From contig NZ_JAHLDV010000016.1 in the NCBI RefSeq assembly GCF_018861865.1, positions 1-59,733 on the forward strand: a stretch of DNA of 59,733 nt, written 5' to 3'. The notes under the pieces were generated by a model. That model was not told the origin of the DNA, did no database searches, and saw only the letters and a list, made by a program, of their open reading frames with translations. The position numbers and the translations under genes are program-made. Shown piece after piece: positions 39,105 to 49,202 of this stretch; the stretch's first letter is position 1, and every line of letters starts with the position of its first letter. The DNA comes from Clostridium frigoris (lineage in GTDB: Bacteria; Bacillota; Clostridia; Clostridiales; Clostridiaceae).

Positions 39105-39335
39105 ATTTTTTAGAGAGCTGCTGTTAGCTGCAAAGCAGTATTGATACAATATGAACTTACCTATGAACTTACTTGTAATTATACATTTACATCGTAAGTA
39201 AAAGTCTACTTGTAAAAACAAGTACGGTTAAAACCGTTATATTTGCAAGTGAGGTGTAAAACCTAACTAGAGTGGTACCGCGGAATATTACTTTCGTCTC
39301 TTTCTTGAGATGGAGGTTTTTTTTGTTTTACTATA
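39105..39335 (+). ncRNA. T-box leader of leuS
   Basis: The leader contains the T-box sequence AGAGTGGTACCGCGG (39269-39283) that reads uncharged tRNA, preceded by a stem I region, and is followed by the terminator stem around GTCTC-TTTCTT-GAGA with a T-run at 39317-39327. The GAACTTAC segment near the specifier may offer a Leu codon (CUU), but I cannot fix the loop by eye. Uncharged tRNA-Leu should allow read-through to leuS. Confidence 0.93.
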
Positions 39336-39424
39336 GTACATACTTTAACATGCATTAACAAAAATCTATATATAAAAAACAATTAATCATATTTCATATT
39401 ATAAAATAACAAGGAGGAATATTA

Positions 39425-41887
39425 ATGGCAAAATATAATACAGGCATAGATGAAAAATGGCAACAAAAATGGGAAGACACGAATCTATACAAATTTGATG
39501 AGAACAATATTTCCAAAAAATTATATGTACTTGAAATGTTCTCTTATCCATCAGGAAGCCAATTACATGCTGGACATTGGTTTAACTATGGCCCTGTAGA
39601 TACTTGGGCTAGAATGAAAAGAATGCAAGGATATAATGTGTTTCAACCAATGGGCTTTGATGCCTTTGGATTACCTGCCGAAAACTATGCAATAAAGACA
39701 GGCGTTCACCCTAAGGATTCTACAGATCAAAACATTATTACTATGGAAACACAATTAAAGGCCATGGGAGCAATGTTTAATTGGGATCATGAAGTTGTAA
39801 CCTGTCGCCCTGATTATTATAAATGGACTCAATGGTTATTTTTAAAATTATTTGAAAAAGGCCTTGCTTATAGAAAAAAAGCACCTGTAAATTGGTGCCC
39901 TAGCTGTAATACGGTACTTGCTAATGAACAAGTCTTAGCTGATGGATCATGCGAGAGATGTGGCACTGAGGTTACTAAAAAGAATTTAACACAGTGGTTC
40001 CTAAAAATTACGGACTATGCAGAGGAACTTTTAGATGACCTTGAAACTTTAGATTGGCCTGAAAAAACTAAATCAATGCAAAAACATTGGATAGGCAAAT
40101 CTACTGGAGCTGATGTTACTTTTAAGGTATCAGATTCTGATGTAGACTTTAGTGTATTCACAACAAGAGTAGACACTCTATACGGTGTTTCATATGTAGT
40201 TATAGCTCCTGAGAATGATCTTGTTGACATCCTTACTAAGGATGATTATAAAGCTGCTGTTGAATCTTATAAATATGATGCTAGGAAACAAACTGATATA
40301 GAAAGACAGTCTATTTCAAGAGATAAAACTGGTGTATTTACGGGCTCATATGCTATAAATCCTATAAACGGACGCAAAGTTCCAATTTGGATTGCAGACT
40401 ATGTTCTAAATACTTACGGAACTGGATGTGTAATGGCTGTTCCGGCTCATGATGATCGCGATTTTGCCTTCGCAACTAAATATAATTTACCTATTGAAAG
40501 AGTAATCATTGGTTTTAAAAGCAAGAATGAGGAGGATGAAAAACTTCCTTATACTGAACATGGCAAAATTATAAATAGTGAAGAATTTAATGGTTTATCC
40601 ACAAATGACGCCAAAGAAGCAATTGTTAAGAAATTGGAAGGTATGAACTTAGGTGCCGGCAAGGTAAACTTTAGACTTCGTGATTGGTTAGTTTCAAGAC
40701 AAAGATATTGGGGATCACCTATTCCAATAATTCATTGTGATAAATGTGGAACTGTTCCAGTACCTGAGGATCAACTTCCAGTAGAACTACCTTATGATGT
40801 TGAATTTACACCAGATGGAGACTCACCTTTAGCTAAATGCGAAGAATTTATGAATGTCACTTGTCCAGTTTGTGGAAGCCCTGCTCGTAGAGAAGCAGAC
40901 ACATTGGATACTTTTGTTTGTTCTTCTTTCTACCAATTTAGATATGTAGATAACAAAAACAGTGAAAAAATCTTTGATAAAGACTTAGTAAACAAAATGC
41001 TTCCTGTAGACAAATATGTTGGCGGGCCTGAGCATGCATGTGGTCATTTGCTTTATTCAAGATTTATCACAAAAGCCCTTCGCGACATGGGATACTTAGA
41101 CTTTGATGAACCGTTCCTATCACTTACTCATCAAGGTTTAATCCTCGGCGAAGATGGACTAAAAATGAGTAAATCCAAAGGAAACACAATCTCACCAGAC
41201 AAGTACATAAAAGAGTTTGGAGCAGATGTGTTTAGAATGTACCTAATGTTTGGTTTTAGCTATACCGAGGGTGGTGCTTGGAGTGATGATGGTATAAAAG
41301 CTATATCAAGATTTGTTGATAGAATTGAAAGAGCTGTAGACACTGGAAGTGAAGAAATTTTAAAGAGAACTAATAATGTAACCTCTATTGGCGTGAATGA
41401 AAAAGAATTGAACTATTGGAGAAATTTCGCGATAAAAGGTGTTACCGAAGATACTGAGAAACTTCAATTTAATACTTCTATTGCAAGACTTATGGAACTT
41501 ACAAATGCTGTATCAAAATATGTTAATTACGAAACCATAAACAATGAATTCTTAAAAGAAGTACTTATAGATTATATTAAGCTTTTAGCTCCCTTTGCTC
41601 CTCACTTCTCAGAAGAGAAGTGGGAAACATTAGGTATGAATTACTCCGTATTTAACCAGAGCTGGCCTACCTTTGATGAGAGTGCTCTTATTAAAGATGA
41701 GGTGGAAATTGCAATTCAAATAAACGGTAAAATTAAATCTAGAATAACTATAGCCCAAGGAATAGACGAAGAAAGTATAAAACAAGTTGCTTTAAATGAT
41801 AAAACATTCATTGCTGCTCTAGAAGGTAAAACCGTGCGCAAGATTATTGTAATTAAAGGTCGATTAGTTAATATAGTAGTTTCTTAA
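39425..41887 (+). CDS. leuS: Leucyl-tRNA synthetase
   Basis: An 820-residue class Ia synthetase. [16 protein letters not shown] carries the HIGH-type motif, [19 protein letters not shown] follows, the zinc-binding CPSC ... CERCG and the editing domain ([29 protein letters not shown]) are intact, and LKMSKSKGN is KMSKS. The C-terminal anticodon-binding domain is present. AGGAGG precedes the ATG. Controlled by the T-box leader; bacterial-type editing architecture. Confidence 0.98.
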   Translation: MAKYNTGIDEKWQQKWEDTNLYKFDENNISKKLYVLEMFSYPSGSQLHAGHWFNYGPVDTWARMKRMQGYNVFQPMGFDAFGLPAENYAIKTGVHPKDSTDQNIITMETQLKAMGAMFNWDHEVVTCRPDYYKWTQWLFLKLFEKGLAYRKKAPVNWCPSCNTVLANEQVLADGSCERCGTEVTKKNLTQWFLKITDYAEELLDDLETLDWPEKTKSMQKHWIGKSTGADVTFKVSDSDVDFSVFTTRVDTLYGVSYVVIAPENDLVDILTKDDYKAAVESYKYDARKQTDIERQSISRDKTGVFTGSYAINPINGRKVPIWIADYVLNTYGTGCVMAVPAHDDRDFAFATKYNLPIERVIIGFKSKNEEDEKLPYTEHGKIINSEEFNGLSTNDAKEAIVKKLEGMNLGAGKVNFRLRDWLVSRQRYWGSPIPIIHCDKCGTVPVPEDQLPVELPYDVEFTPDGDSPLAKCEEFMNVTCPVCGSPARREADTLDTFVCSSFYQFRYVDNKNSEKIFDKDLVNKMLPVDKYVGGPEHACGHLLYSRFITKALRDMGYLDFDEPFLSLTHQGLILGEDGLKMSKSKGNTISPDKYIKEFGADVFRMYLMFGFSYTEGGAWSDDGIKAISRFVDRIERAVDTGSEEILKRTNNVTSIGVNEKELNYWRNFAIKGVTEDTEKLQFNTSIARLMELTNAVSKYVNYETINNEFLKEVLIDYIKLLAPFAPHFSEEKWETLGMNYSVFNQSWPTFDESALIKDEVEIAIQINGKIKSRITIAQGIDEESIKQVALNDKTFIAALEGKTVRKIIVIKGRLVNIVVS

Positions 41888-41931
41888 AAAAAGGTAGTAG
41901 AACATTTTGTTTAATGTTCTACTACCTTTTT
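41887..41931. terminator. Bidirectional terminator after leuS
   Basis: AAAGGTAGTAGAACATT pairs with AATGTTCTACTACCTTT, flanked by A- and T-runs, between convergent leuS and the alarmone synthetase gene. Confidence 0.93.
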
Positions 41932-41933
41932 AA

Positions 41934-42725
41934 TTAAGCTTTATACATATCTAAGGTTTTTTGAGTTGCACGAAGTAAACTATTAAGTTCAAAAACCTCT
42001 CCTTCTTCTAATAACTTATTTATTTGTTCTCTATACCTAGTTGCATCCATTAATTTTCCAAGAGACGATAACATAAGTATATTATTCATTATATCCGATA
42101 CTAAATTAGATTTTACCTCAAACAGTTTTTGTGCATCCTTAATTTCATCCTTAATTTCTAGCATTTGTTCGTCTAGTTGAAAAGCCGCATCCGCAGCATT
42201 TTTAAGTTTTTCTCTTATATACTCTGGAATATCATGCTTATATTTATAATTAAGAGAATGCTCAACCGTAGCCCAAAAATTCATTGCAAGAGTTCTAATT
42301 TGAAATTCTGCGAGTATTTCAGTTTGACCACTAGCTAAGTTCACAGGATACTTTATAATCATATGATAACTTCTATACCCACTACCTTTTACATTTGCAA
42401 CATAATCTTTTTCATAAACTATCTGCATATCACGTCGTTCACGAATTAAATTTACTACTTTATCAATATCATCAACAAATTGACACATTATTCTTATTCC
42501 AGCTATATCCTCCATCTCAAACTCAATTCTATCCAAAGGAATACAGAATTTATTAGCTTTTTCAAGGATGCTAGATATTTCTTTAACTCTCCCCGTAACA
42601 AATTCTATAGGTGAATAGTCATTTTTTCGCCTATATTCTCGCCGTATACTTCTAAACTTTACTTTTAACTCCTCTACTCCCTGTTCATAAGGTATTAAAA
42701 ATCTTTTCCACTCTCTTATTGCCAT
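41934..42725 (-). CDS. Small alarmone synthetase (RelA/SpoT-domain ppGpp synthetase)
   Basis: A 263-residue RelA_SpoT synthetase-only protein: FVTGRVKEISSILEKANKFCI, the synthetase motif EMEDIAGIRIMCQFVDDI, KGSGYRSYHMIIKYPV and EFQIRTLAMNFWATVEHSLNYKY. No hydrolase, TGS or ACT domain, so it would be a stand-alone (p)ppGpp synthetase like YjbM/YwaC, probably tetrameric. The end has a helical extension. The AAGGACTG ribosome site is moderate. An inverted repeat lies in the divergent gap. Confidence 0.93.
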   Translation of the reverse strand: MAIREWKRFLIPYEQGVEELKVKFRSIRREYRRKNDYSPIEFVTGRVKEISSILEKANKFCIPLDRIEFEMEDIAGIRIMCQFVDDIDKVVNLIRERRDMQIVYEKDYVANVKGSGYRSYHMIIKYPVNLASGQTEILAEFQIRTLAMNFWATVEHSLNYKYKHDIPEYIREKLKNAADAAFQLDEQMLEIKDEIKDAQKLFEVKSNLVSDIMNNILMLSSLGKLMDATRYREQINKLLEEGEVFELNSLLRATQKTLDMYKA

Positions 42726-42848
42726 ATTATCAGTCCTTTACATAATATTTCATGTTCCTTTTTTTAAGGTTTATAATTAGCATTTTAGACTTTTTTGGTT
42801 ATGATTTACATTAATATTATATTTGTATTAATTTTCTGTTATAATTAA

Positions 42849-42888
42849 TTTACTACTAAATTACTATAATAGCAATTTAGTAAGTAAA
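42849..42888. promoter_or_regulatory. Inverted repeat in the divergent alarmone synthetase / DUF2225 promoter region
   Basis: TTTACTACTAAATT pairs with AATTTAGTAAGTAAA (one bulged base) around a centre containing ACTATAAT, so the palindrome surrounds a -10-like box. It could be an operator for one of the two divergent genes. Confidence 0.4.
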
Positions 42889-42945
42889 ATATAGTAAATT
42901 ATATAACTAATCATACCACATTAAATCTAACTTTGAGGTGATTAA

Positions 42946-43824
42946 ATGGATAAAAATATATTTTCCGGTCTAGAGAATATGGGATTCGATAATATTGAGC
43001 ATATTAACATATATAACAAAGAAACTGAAGCCATAAAAGAAAGTAAGGAAAAATCTTCTCTATATAATAAAGAAATTACTTGCCCTGTGTGTAACCATGT
43101 ATTCAAGGCTGCCACAGTGAAATCTTCTGCTTATAGAATGTTAAAAAAAGATAGCGACTTTTTTATTAGGTACTCATTAATTAATCCTTACTTCTATGAT
43201 GTATGGCTTTGCAATTCTTGTGGATATGCAGCTATGAAAACAGATTTCTATACTATACGCAGTATAGAAATACAGCAGGTACAAAAATCTATATCAGCCA
43301 AATGGCATGGACGAATGTATCCAGAAGTTTACGATGTTCATGTTGCTATTGAAAGATATAAGTTATCTCTTCTTAATTATGTTGTAACAAATGCAAAATC
43401 TAGTAAGAAAGCAATAAACTGCATTAAACTTGCCTGGATGTACCGACTAATAGATACTGATGCCTCTAAAGAAATTGAGTTAGTGTTTTTAAATCAAGCT
43501 CTAGAAGGTCTTAGTGATGCTTACTACGCCGAAGCATTCCCCATATATGGCATGGATAAATACAGTGCTATGTATCTTATTGGAGAATTAAATAGACGAT
43601 TAGGACATACAGAAGATTCTTTAGTCTGGTTTAGTAATGTTATAACAACACCTAATGTTAAGCAAAATTTAAAAGAACTTGCAAGAGACATGAAGGACTT
43701 AATCAAAGAAGAAGCGGCTGCGTTACTCGCTGATACTGATAATTTAAACAAATCTTCTACAGAAAACTTTGAACCATTAGAAAGCACCAAGAAATCTAGT
43801 TTTTTTTCTAAACTATTTAAATAA
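42946..43824 (+). CDS. DUF2225 family protein
   Basis: A 292-residue cytosolic protein of the DUF2225 family: zinc-ribbon-like CPVCNHVF (about 46-53) and WLCNSCGYA (about 89-97), then a helical TPR-like domain (AINCIKLAWMYRLIDTDASKE, MYLIGELNRRLGHTEDSLVWF). The four Cys (CPVC and CNSC) likely bind zinc. GAGGTGATT precedes the ATG. Function unknown. Confidence 0.88.
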   Translation: MDKNIFSGLENMGFDNIEHINIYNKETEAIKESKEKSSLYNKEITCPVCNHVFKAATVKSSAYRMLKKDSDFFIRYSLINPYFYDVWLCNSCGYAAMKTDFYTIRSIEIQQVQKSISAKWHGRMYPEVYDVHVAIERYKLSLLNYVVTNAKSSKKAINCIKLAWMYRLIDTDASKEIELVFLNQALEGLSDAYYAEAFPIYGMDKYSAMYLIGELNRRLGHTEDSLVWFSNVITTPNVKQNLKELARDMKDLIKEEAAALLADTDNLNKSSTENFEPLESTKKSSFFSKLFK

Positions 43825-43835
43825 TATTAATAATA

Positions 43836-43919
43836 AAGCACATAAAAATAAACTAGAAGTCAGTATACTCGCATTTTTAAAACGCGCCTCTTTGACTTGT
43901 TATTTATCTCTATGTGCTT
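43836..43919. repeat. Long imperfect inverted repeat after the DUF2225 gene
   Basis: AAGCACATAAAAATAAAC...AAGTCA and TGACTT...TTATTT...ATGTGCTT form an 84-bp hairpin with an inner GCG-containing loop, between two convergent genes. It may be a large bidirectional terminator or a decayed mobile element; it lacks a long T-run. Confidence 0.5.
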
Positions 43920-43992
43920 CTGATTATTCAATTAGTTATCCACATAAACAAATTTATTGCTCTTAATTATCCACATTGTATCAACTTATATT

Positions 43993-44682
43993 TTATTCTA
44001 ATACTTTTAAAGGATCAAAATCTAAATAATCACAAGATGTTACTATATAATCGACACCCTCTATATTTCCTTCATATAGCTTATTCAAAGATGGCCCATG
44101 TAAGTGACCATAAATTACTTTTGAAACATTATATTCTTTTACTATACTTATAAGTTCAGTTTCCTCAAACTTATCATTAGTAGGTGGATAGTGAAGCATT
44201 ACAATAAATTTTTTATATCCACTTTTAACCGCTGCATCTAATGAAATTCTAAGTCTTATTAATTCTCTACTATATATTTTTTCATCGTGAATTGAAAATT
44301 TTGTTGACCCAGGGCAATTCCATCCCCGCGTTCCGCATATAGCAACATCCTTATAATTAAAAAAGTTATTTTGAATAAAATTCATATCCGAATAAAGAGC
44401 ATTAAGCTTCGTTATACTACTCCACCAATAATCATGATTACCTTTAATAAGTATTTTTCTTCCTGGAAGATTATGAATCCATTCTAAATCATCCATGCCC
44501 TCAGCCATATGCATAGACCATGAAATATCTCCTGCAATTAGTATCGTATCTTCTTCAGAAATTTTGCTAATCCAATTTTTTTTTATTTTTACATGATGGT
44601 TACTCCATTTTTCTCCAAATATATCCATAGGTTTATCTGAATTGATAGCTAAATGAAGATCTGATATTGCCCATAATGCCAT
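43993..44682 (-). CDS. Calcineurin-like metallophosphoesterase
   Basis: A 229-residue phosphoesterase with the metal-binding motifs ISDLHLA (D-x-H), AGDISWS (GD), KGNHDYWW (GNHD), MLHYPP and YGHLHGP (GHxH). The core is that of two-metal phosphodiesterases. The ATG at 44682 follows AGGAGGT; an ATG 18 bp upstream is unsupported. Substrate unknown. Confidence 0.93.
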   Translation of the reverse strand: MALWAISDLHLAINSDKPMDIFGEKWSNHHVKIKKNWISKISEEDTILIAGDISWSMHMAEGMDDLEWIHNLPGRKILIKGNHDYWWSSITKLNALYSDMNFIQNNFFNYKDVAICGTRGWNCPGSTKFSIHDEKIYSRELIRLRISLDAAVKSGYKKFIVMLHYPPTNDKFEETELISIVKEYNVSKVIYGHLHGPSLNKLYEGNIEGVDYIVTSCDYLDFDPLKVLE

Positions 44683-44728
44683 AATATACCTCCTAACCAA
44701 CTACACTATATTCCTTTATGAAAAGGAT

Positions 44729-44995
44729 CTAATTCTTTTTCATTAATGCATCTATATCCATAACATAAGCAATGACCTTTGCTATTGCGTCATATAATTC
44801 TACGGGTATTTCCGATCCTATATCAACATTTGAAAGCAAATTAGCTAATTCCTCATTTTGTACTATAGCCACCTTACTCTCCTCTGCTGTCCTAAGAATT
44901 TCATCTGCAATATAACCTATTCCCGTTGCCGTTACTATAGGTGCATCATATCCATTTTCATATTTTATTGCGGTAGCTTTTTTTATCTTTTTCAT
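44729..44995 (-). CDS. Stand-alone FlhB/YscU C-terminal domain protein
   Basis: An 88-residue homologue of the cytoplasmic C-terminal domain of flagellar export protein FlhB: ATAIKYENGYDAPIVTATGIGYIADEILRTAE-type core (key AIKY and APIV) and EIPVELYDAIAKVIAYV at the end. It starts almost exactly where full-length FlhB is cut (N/PTH), so it mimics the cleaved FlhB-CC fragment without a membrane part. GGGGTG precedes the ATG. It is 47 bp after the FliK-like gene, as in the Bacillus ylqG-ylqH pair. Confidence 0.92.
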   Translation of the reverse strand: MKKIKKATAIKYENGYDAPIVTATGIGYIADEILRTAEESKVAIVQNEELANLLSNVDIGSEIPVELYDAIAKVIAYVMDIDALMKKN

Positions 44996-45042
44996 TTTAC
45001 CACACCCCGTAATGCAAATCATTTTTAAACACCTTAATTATA

Positions 45043-47292
45043 TTATACCTTTATATTGATAGCATTAAAACTTCTATCATTAAAAAACTCTCCACAATCT
45101 ACTAACGTGAACTCGTTAACCTTATTATTTACATTAATACTAACTCTATAACTTAGACTAGATAAATCCTTAACTAACTTTTCCTTGCTAATATTCAAAA
45201 CTTCAACAAACAATTTATTGCAATTAATATCAATGTTCATACTACTATTATTAATTTTAATATATGCATCAACTGTCCCCATATTTATTGTTTTTATACT
45301 GGTAGCAATCTTTACATTTGTGCTATCAATTTTTTTACCTTTTTTTCTATCATCTTGAATAATTAATTTAAGTTTATATTCATCATTTTTAACATTTATA
45401 GGTAAATCCAAATAATAATACTCTTGAGAAATAGAATTAAACAATTTTATATCATTAAGCTTTTGACTAAACATATCCACAACCTTCTCATAAGTTTCTG
45501 GTTTAAGATTAAGTTTATTTTGAATGATATCTTTAACAATATCTTTAATTTCACCTGTCTTTAATTTAATTTGATCCTTAATAAGAATATCTGTAGTTGT
45601 TTTTGCTATCTCTTTTTCTACGTTATCTATAACTTTTTTATCTATCTCTGAAAAATTCAGTTCTTTTTTTATCATATTTATAATTTCATTAAGCGAATTG
45701 TTTTTACCATATCCATTAATTTTAGTATTGGTTGAACTTTTATTATCTGTTTTACCCTCACTAACATTAGCTTCATCCAACTTGTTTGAAGGAATGTTTT
45801 TATTTTGCTTTGCATTATCTAAATTTTTACTATTAGGCTCAACTTCTTCTGTGTTTAATTTTCCCTGTATATTGTCAATAAGTTTAGTACTATTATTTGA
45901 GCTTATTTTTATATTTTCCATTTTTAGAATTTTATCCACCAAAGTTTTAATTTCACTTTTATCAAAACTTTTATTTTGCAATTTTAAATTTTTATTTGGT
46001 TCCAAATTTTTAACTGATTCTATATTTTCAACTTGTTCCAACTTATTAATAGTAGAACTTAAAACCATATGATTTATACCTAAATTTTTAAGTTCTTTAT
46101 TTATTATATTAACCACTTCTTTGAAATTATTATCAAGCTTAATATTTACAAACATTTCTTTTGTGTCCAATTCACCCTCTAAATTACCTATAAGTTTAGC
46201 ACTACTATCTGAGCTTATTTTTATATTTTCCATTTTTAGAATTTTATTTACTAAAGTTTTAATTTCACCTTTATCAAAACTTTTATTTTGCAATTTTAAA
46301 TTTTTGCTTGGTTCCAAATTTTTATCTGATTCTATATTTTCAACTTGTTCCAACTTCTTAGCAGTAGAATTTAAAACCATATGATTTATACCTAAATTTT
46401 TAAGTTCTTTATTTATTATATTAATTACTTCTTTAAAATTTTTATTATTAATCTTACTATCTACAAGTAATTTATCAGAACTAGTTATTTCATTATTTTT
46501 GCCCATTATAATACTACTATTCTGATTTTGACTTGTTGATGAAGATTTACTAATAGCTTTTGTATCTATATTTTCTTCACTGTTTAATAAATAGTTGCTA
46601 ATTTCTTTTAAATCGTTATATATAGCCGAGTCGCCCTTAAATAACTTTATAAAACTTTCAAGATTTTCTTTAGTAAGTCCAATATTGTTTTCTTTAAACA
46701 ATAATATCTCATCAACATCTAAATTTTTTAAAACAGCAAAAAAGTTTTTCAAAACCTTTGTTATTTCAATTGCTTTAGTACTCCCAGGATCAATATCTCT
46801 ACTTTCAATATATTTAGTTATAAAGACGTCTTCTTTTTCCCCATTCAACGATATTTTTCCTTTAAAATCAACTAAGTTTTTTATGTCAATTATGTTCTCC
46901 TTAGTTAGAGGCATATCGTGTTTTATCATTTTTTCAAAAAGCAAAGCATCTGATTTATCAGTACTTAATGATTTCCCACTATTATTGTCTTTTAAAATAT
47001 CATTTTCAGCACTTTTATTATTATCATATACTAATTTTATTTTAAGCTTTCCCTCTTCAAATCCCTCTACTTCGAAATTCAACACACTACCGCTAGTCCC
47101 TTGTTCTAGTGGCTTATCTAGCTTAGCCGCAAATTGCCATCCATCTAATAATTTTAAATTAACTTCTCCCTTTTGCTGATCTATACTTACTATTCTTGCA
47201 TTGAATTTTTCTCCAGCTTCGAATGATATTTTACTAAAAGCTTTTTTAGCTAAAGGATTCTGTGCAATTGGGTTATTGCTAATTATCGCCAT
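45043..47292 (-). CDS. FliK-like large hydrophilic protein with 104-aa repeats
   Basis: A 749-residue Lys/Asn/Ile-rich protein with an OB-like N-terminus (ARIVSIDQQKGEVNLKLLDGW, EGKLKIKL) and a C-terminal region (about 600-749) resembling the FliK/YlqG substrate-specificity domain (YYYLDLPINVKNDEYKLKLIIQDD). Residues about 284-480 hold two tandem units of 104 residues (NxFKEVxNIINKELKNLG, ... ENIKISS), nearly identical also in DNA at 45820-46445. No membrane or signal segment. It is followed by the FlhB-C gene, so it may set export specificity of a flagellum-like system. Confidence 0.75.
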   Translation of the reverse strand: MAIISNNPIAQNPLAKKAFSKISFEAGEKFNARIVSIDQQKGEVNLKLLDGWQFAAKLDKPLEQGTSGSVLNFEVEGFEEGKLKIKLVYDNNKSAENDILKDNNSGKSLSTDKSDALLFEKMIKHDMPLTKENIIDIKNLVDFKGKISLNGEKEDVFITKYIESRDIDPGSTKAIEITKVLKNFFAVLKNLDVDEILLFKENNIGLTKENLESFIKLFKGDSAIYNDLKEISNYLLNSEENIDTKAISKSSSTSQNQNSSIIMGKNNEITSSDKLLVDSKINNKNFKEVINIINKELKNLGINHMVLNSTAKKLEQVENIESDKNLEPSKNLKLQNKSFDKGEIKTLVNKILKMENIKISSDSSAKLIGNLEGELDTKEMFVNIKLDNNFKEVVNIINKELKNLGINHMVLSSTINKLEQVENIESVKNLEPNKNLKLQNKSFDKSEIKTLVDKILKMENIKISSNNSTKLIDNIQGKLNTEEVEPNSKNLDNAKQNKNIPSNKLDEANVSEGKTDNKSSTNTKINGYGKNNSLNEIINMIKKELNFSEIDKKVIDNVEKEIAKTTTDILIKDQIKLKTGEIKDIVKDIIQNKLNLKPETYEKVVDMFSQKLNDIKLFNSISQEYYYLDLPINVKNDEYKLKLIIQDDRKKGKKIDSTNVKIATSIKTINMGTVDAYIKINNSSMNIDINCNKLFVEVLNISKEKLVKDLSSLSYRVSINVNNKVNEFTLVDCGEFFNDRSFNAINIKV

Positions 47293-47414
47293 AAGCCACC
47301 TCCCATTTTTTTAAGATAAAAATATTTTAAAAATCATCAATATTATATTATCGTGTATAATCCATTTTTTTAAAGAGTATACGAATAATTTTCTATAAAT
47401 TATTAACTGCTCCC

Positions 47415-47515
47415 TTAAATCATCTCCTTGGTCGCTGAGTATTAACAACTTCAGAATGAGATTTATATTCCCACTTATAGAAGTAAGAAACTTTCCTTCT
47501 AAAATGTTGTTAAAA
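47415..47515. repeat. 101-bp hairpin-ended element (second copy)
   Basis: Starts TTAAATCAT-CTCCTTGGTCGCTG and ends CCCACTTATAGAAGTAAG, TTCCTTCTAAAATGTTGTTAAA, matching both ends of the element at 538-694 but with a shorter middle. No ORF. Confidence 0.7.
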
Positions 47516-47517
47516 TT

Positions 47518-47554
47518 AAAAACAAAGCTAAAATATAAATTTTAACTTTGTTTC
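47518..47554 (-). terminator. Terminator of tyrS
   Basis: On the minus strand AAACAAAG(T)TAAAAT pairs with ATTTTA(G)CTTTGTTTTT. Confidence 0.75.
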
Positions 47555-47565
47555 TTTAACCTGTT

Positions 47566-48786
47566 TTATTCAATAATCAAAGAATAATATTTTTTCTTAC
47601 CTTTTTTAATAAGTACTTTACCTTCTTTAAAATCAGTATCTATTAAAGTTGCATTTTTATCTTCAATCTTCTTATCGTTAATAGTTAAACCTCCTTGCTC
47701 AATTAGCCGTCTAGCTTCTGCTTTTGAAGGCAATACTTTAGTGTAGACCAATATGTCCATTAATCCTGCGCCTATCATGTCACTTGGAATAGATACCATA
47801 GGCACGTTACTCATATCAACTCCAGCACCAAACAATGCTTGTGCTGCGCTTTGAGCCTTTATAGCTTCTTCCTCTCCATGAATAAGTTTTGTAACCTCAA
47901 AAGCTAAAACTTTTTTAGCTTCATTAATTTCTTCACCTTTTAAAGCGCAGAGCCTTCTGATTTCGTCCATTGATACAAAAGTAAGTAAGGCTAGACATTT
48001 TTCCACAACAGAGTCTTCTATATTTCTCCAATATTGGTAAAAATCATATGGCGATGTTTTATTTGCATCAAGCCATAGAGCTCCATTTTCTGTTTTTCCC
48101 ATTTTTTTGCCTTCACTATTTGTTAATAATGCACAGGTCATTCCATAAGAAGCCTTACTCTCTTTTTTTCTTATAAGCTCCATACCAGCAATAATATTTG
48201 ACCATTGATCATCTCCACCTAATTGCATAGTACATCCGTATTTCTGATTTAACACTAAAAAATCATATCCTTGCATAAGCATATAATTAAACTCAAGGAA
48301 GGATAATCCCTTTTCTAATCTCTGTTTAAAACACTCAGCAGTGAGCATCCTATTCACTGAAAAATGTGCTCCTATATCCCTTATAAAATCCACATAGTTT
48401 AAGTCTAGTAACCAGTTTGCGTTGTTTTCTAGTATTGCTTTATCATCCTTAAAATCTATAAGCCTCGATAATTGTGATTTTATGCATGCTATATTATGAT
48501 TAATCTCTTCCTTTGATAACATTTTCCTCATATCTGTTTTACCCGATGGATCACCTATCATAGCAGTTCCTCCACCAACTAATGCTATAGGTCTATGCCC
48601 TGCCCTTTGCATATGCGCCATAAACATCATAGCAATAAAATGACCAATATGTAGACTATCCGCTGTTGGATCAAACCCTATATAAAAAGTTACCTTCTCT
48701 TCTCCTAATATTTTTTTAATTTCATCCTCGTGAGTAAGTTGTTTTATATACCCTCTCTCTACAAGTGTATCATATACATTTACCAT
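47566..48786 (-). CDS. tyrS: Tyrosyl-tRNA synthetase
   Basis: A 406-residue class Ic synthetase: [19 protein letters not shown] (HIGH-type motif), [40 protein letters not shown], the signature [20 protein letters not shown] (KMGKT-type KMSKS) and a C-terminal S4 domain ([14 protein letters not shown]). AAGGAGG precedes the ATG. Controlled by a T-box leader. Confidence 0.98.
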   Translation of the reverse strand: MVNVYDTLVERGYIKQLTHEDEIKKILGEEKVTFYIGFDPTADSLHIGHFIAMMFMAHMQRAGHRPIALVGGGTAMIGDPSGKTDMRKMLSKEEINHNIACIKSQLSRLIDFKDDKAILENNANWLLDLNYVDFIRDIGAHFSVNRMLTAECFKQRLEKGLSFLEFNYMLMQGYDFLVLNQKYGCTMQLGGDDQWSNIIAGMELIRKKESKASYGMTCALLTNSEGKKMGKTENGALWLDANKTSPYDFYQYWRNIEDSVVEKCLALLTFVSMDEIRRLCALKGEEINEAKKVLAFEVTKLIHGEEEAIKAQSAAQALFGAGVDMSNVPMVSIPSDMIGAGLMDILVYTKVLPSKAEARRLIEQGGLTINDKKIEDKNATLIDTDFKEGKVLIKKGKKKYYSLIIE

Positions 48787-48828
48787 ATTTTAATCCTCCT
48801 TATTTTAATTTTCATTTATTTTTTGAAA

Positions 48829-49085
48829 TAAAAAAAACGCCCCCCCATGAAAGGGACGAAATATTTCCGTGGTACCACCCAAATTGATTAAACAATCCGC
48901 TTTTCCCTTATAACGTAAGGTCAACCCGTCTCAGCTTACTCATCATCTTCGATTCTGTTATCCATCATCTTGATGCTGCTTCAGCTTAAAGCTCCAGAAT
49001 GTAATTCACCATATTCCTTAACTAGTTTACACCTACCACTAGCTCTCTTAATAATTCCTATAGTTACTTTTTTCTTTCATAGCCT
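48829..49085 (-). ncRNA. T-box leader of tyrS
   Basis: On the minus strand: a T-box GGGTGGTACCACGG (48867-48880), a terminator hairpin (about 48838-48858) with a long T-run, and an upstream stem I including AAGATGATGAGTAAGCTG (AG-bulge-like) and GAATTACATTC, where TAC is a plausible Tyr specifier codon. It lies directly upstream of tyrS. Confidence 0.93.
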
Positions 49086-49202
49086 TTTTTTATAATTTTT
49101 TTTACTTATATCTATTTAACCATTTATTACGATTATTTTCAACTATTTTCTCCCTGTACATTAAATAATCTTTAATGTATAAAGACAATATTAAATATAA
49201 AC

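Noticed and set aside
45698-46384. Two plus-strand ORFs of 124 and 87 codons with similar ends
   Set aside because: They are antisense shadows of the two repeats of the FliK-like gene; similarity is due to the DNA duplication.
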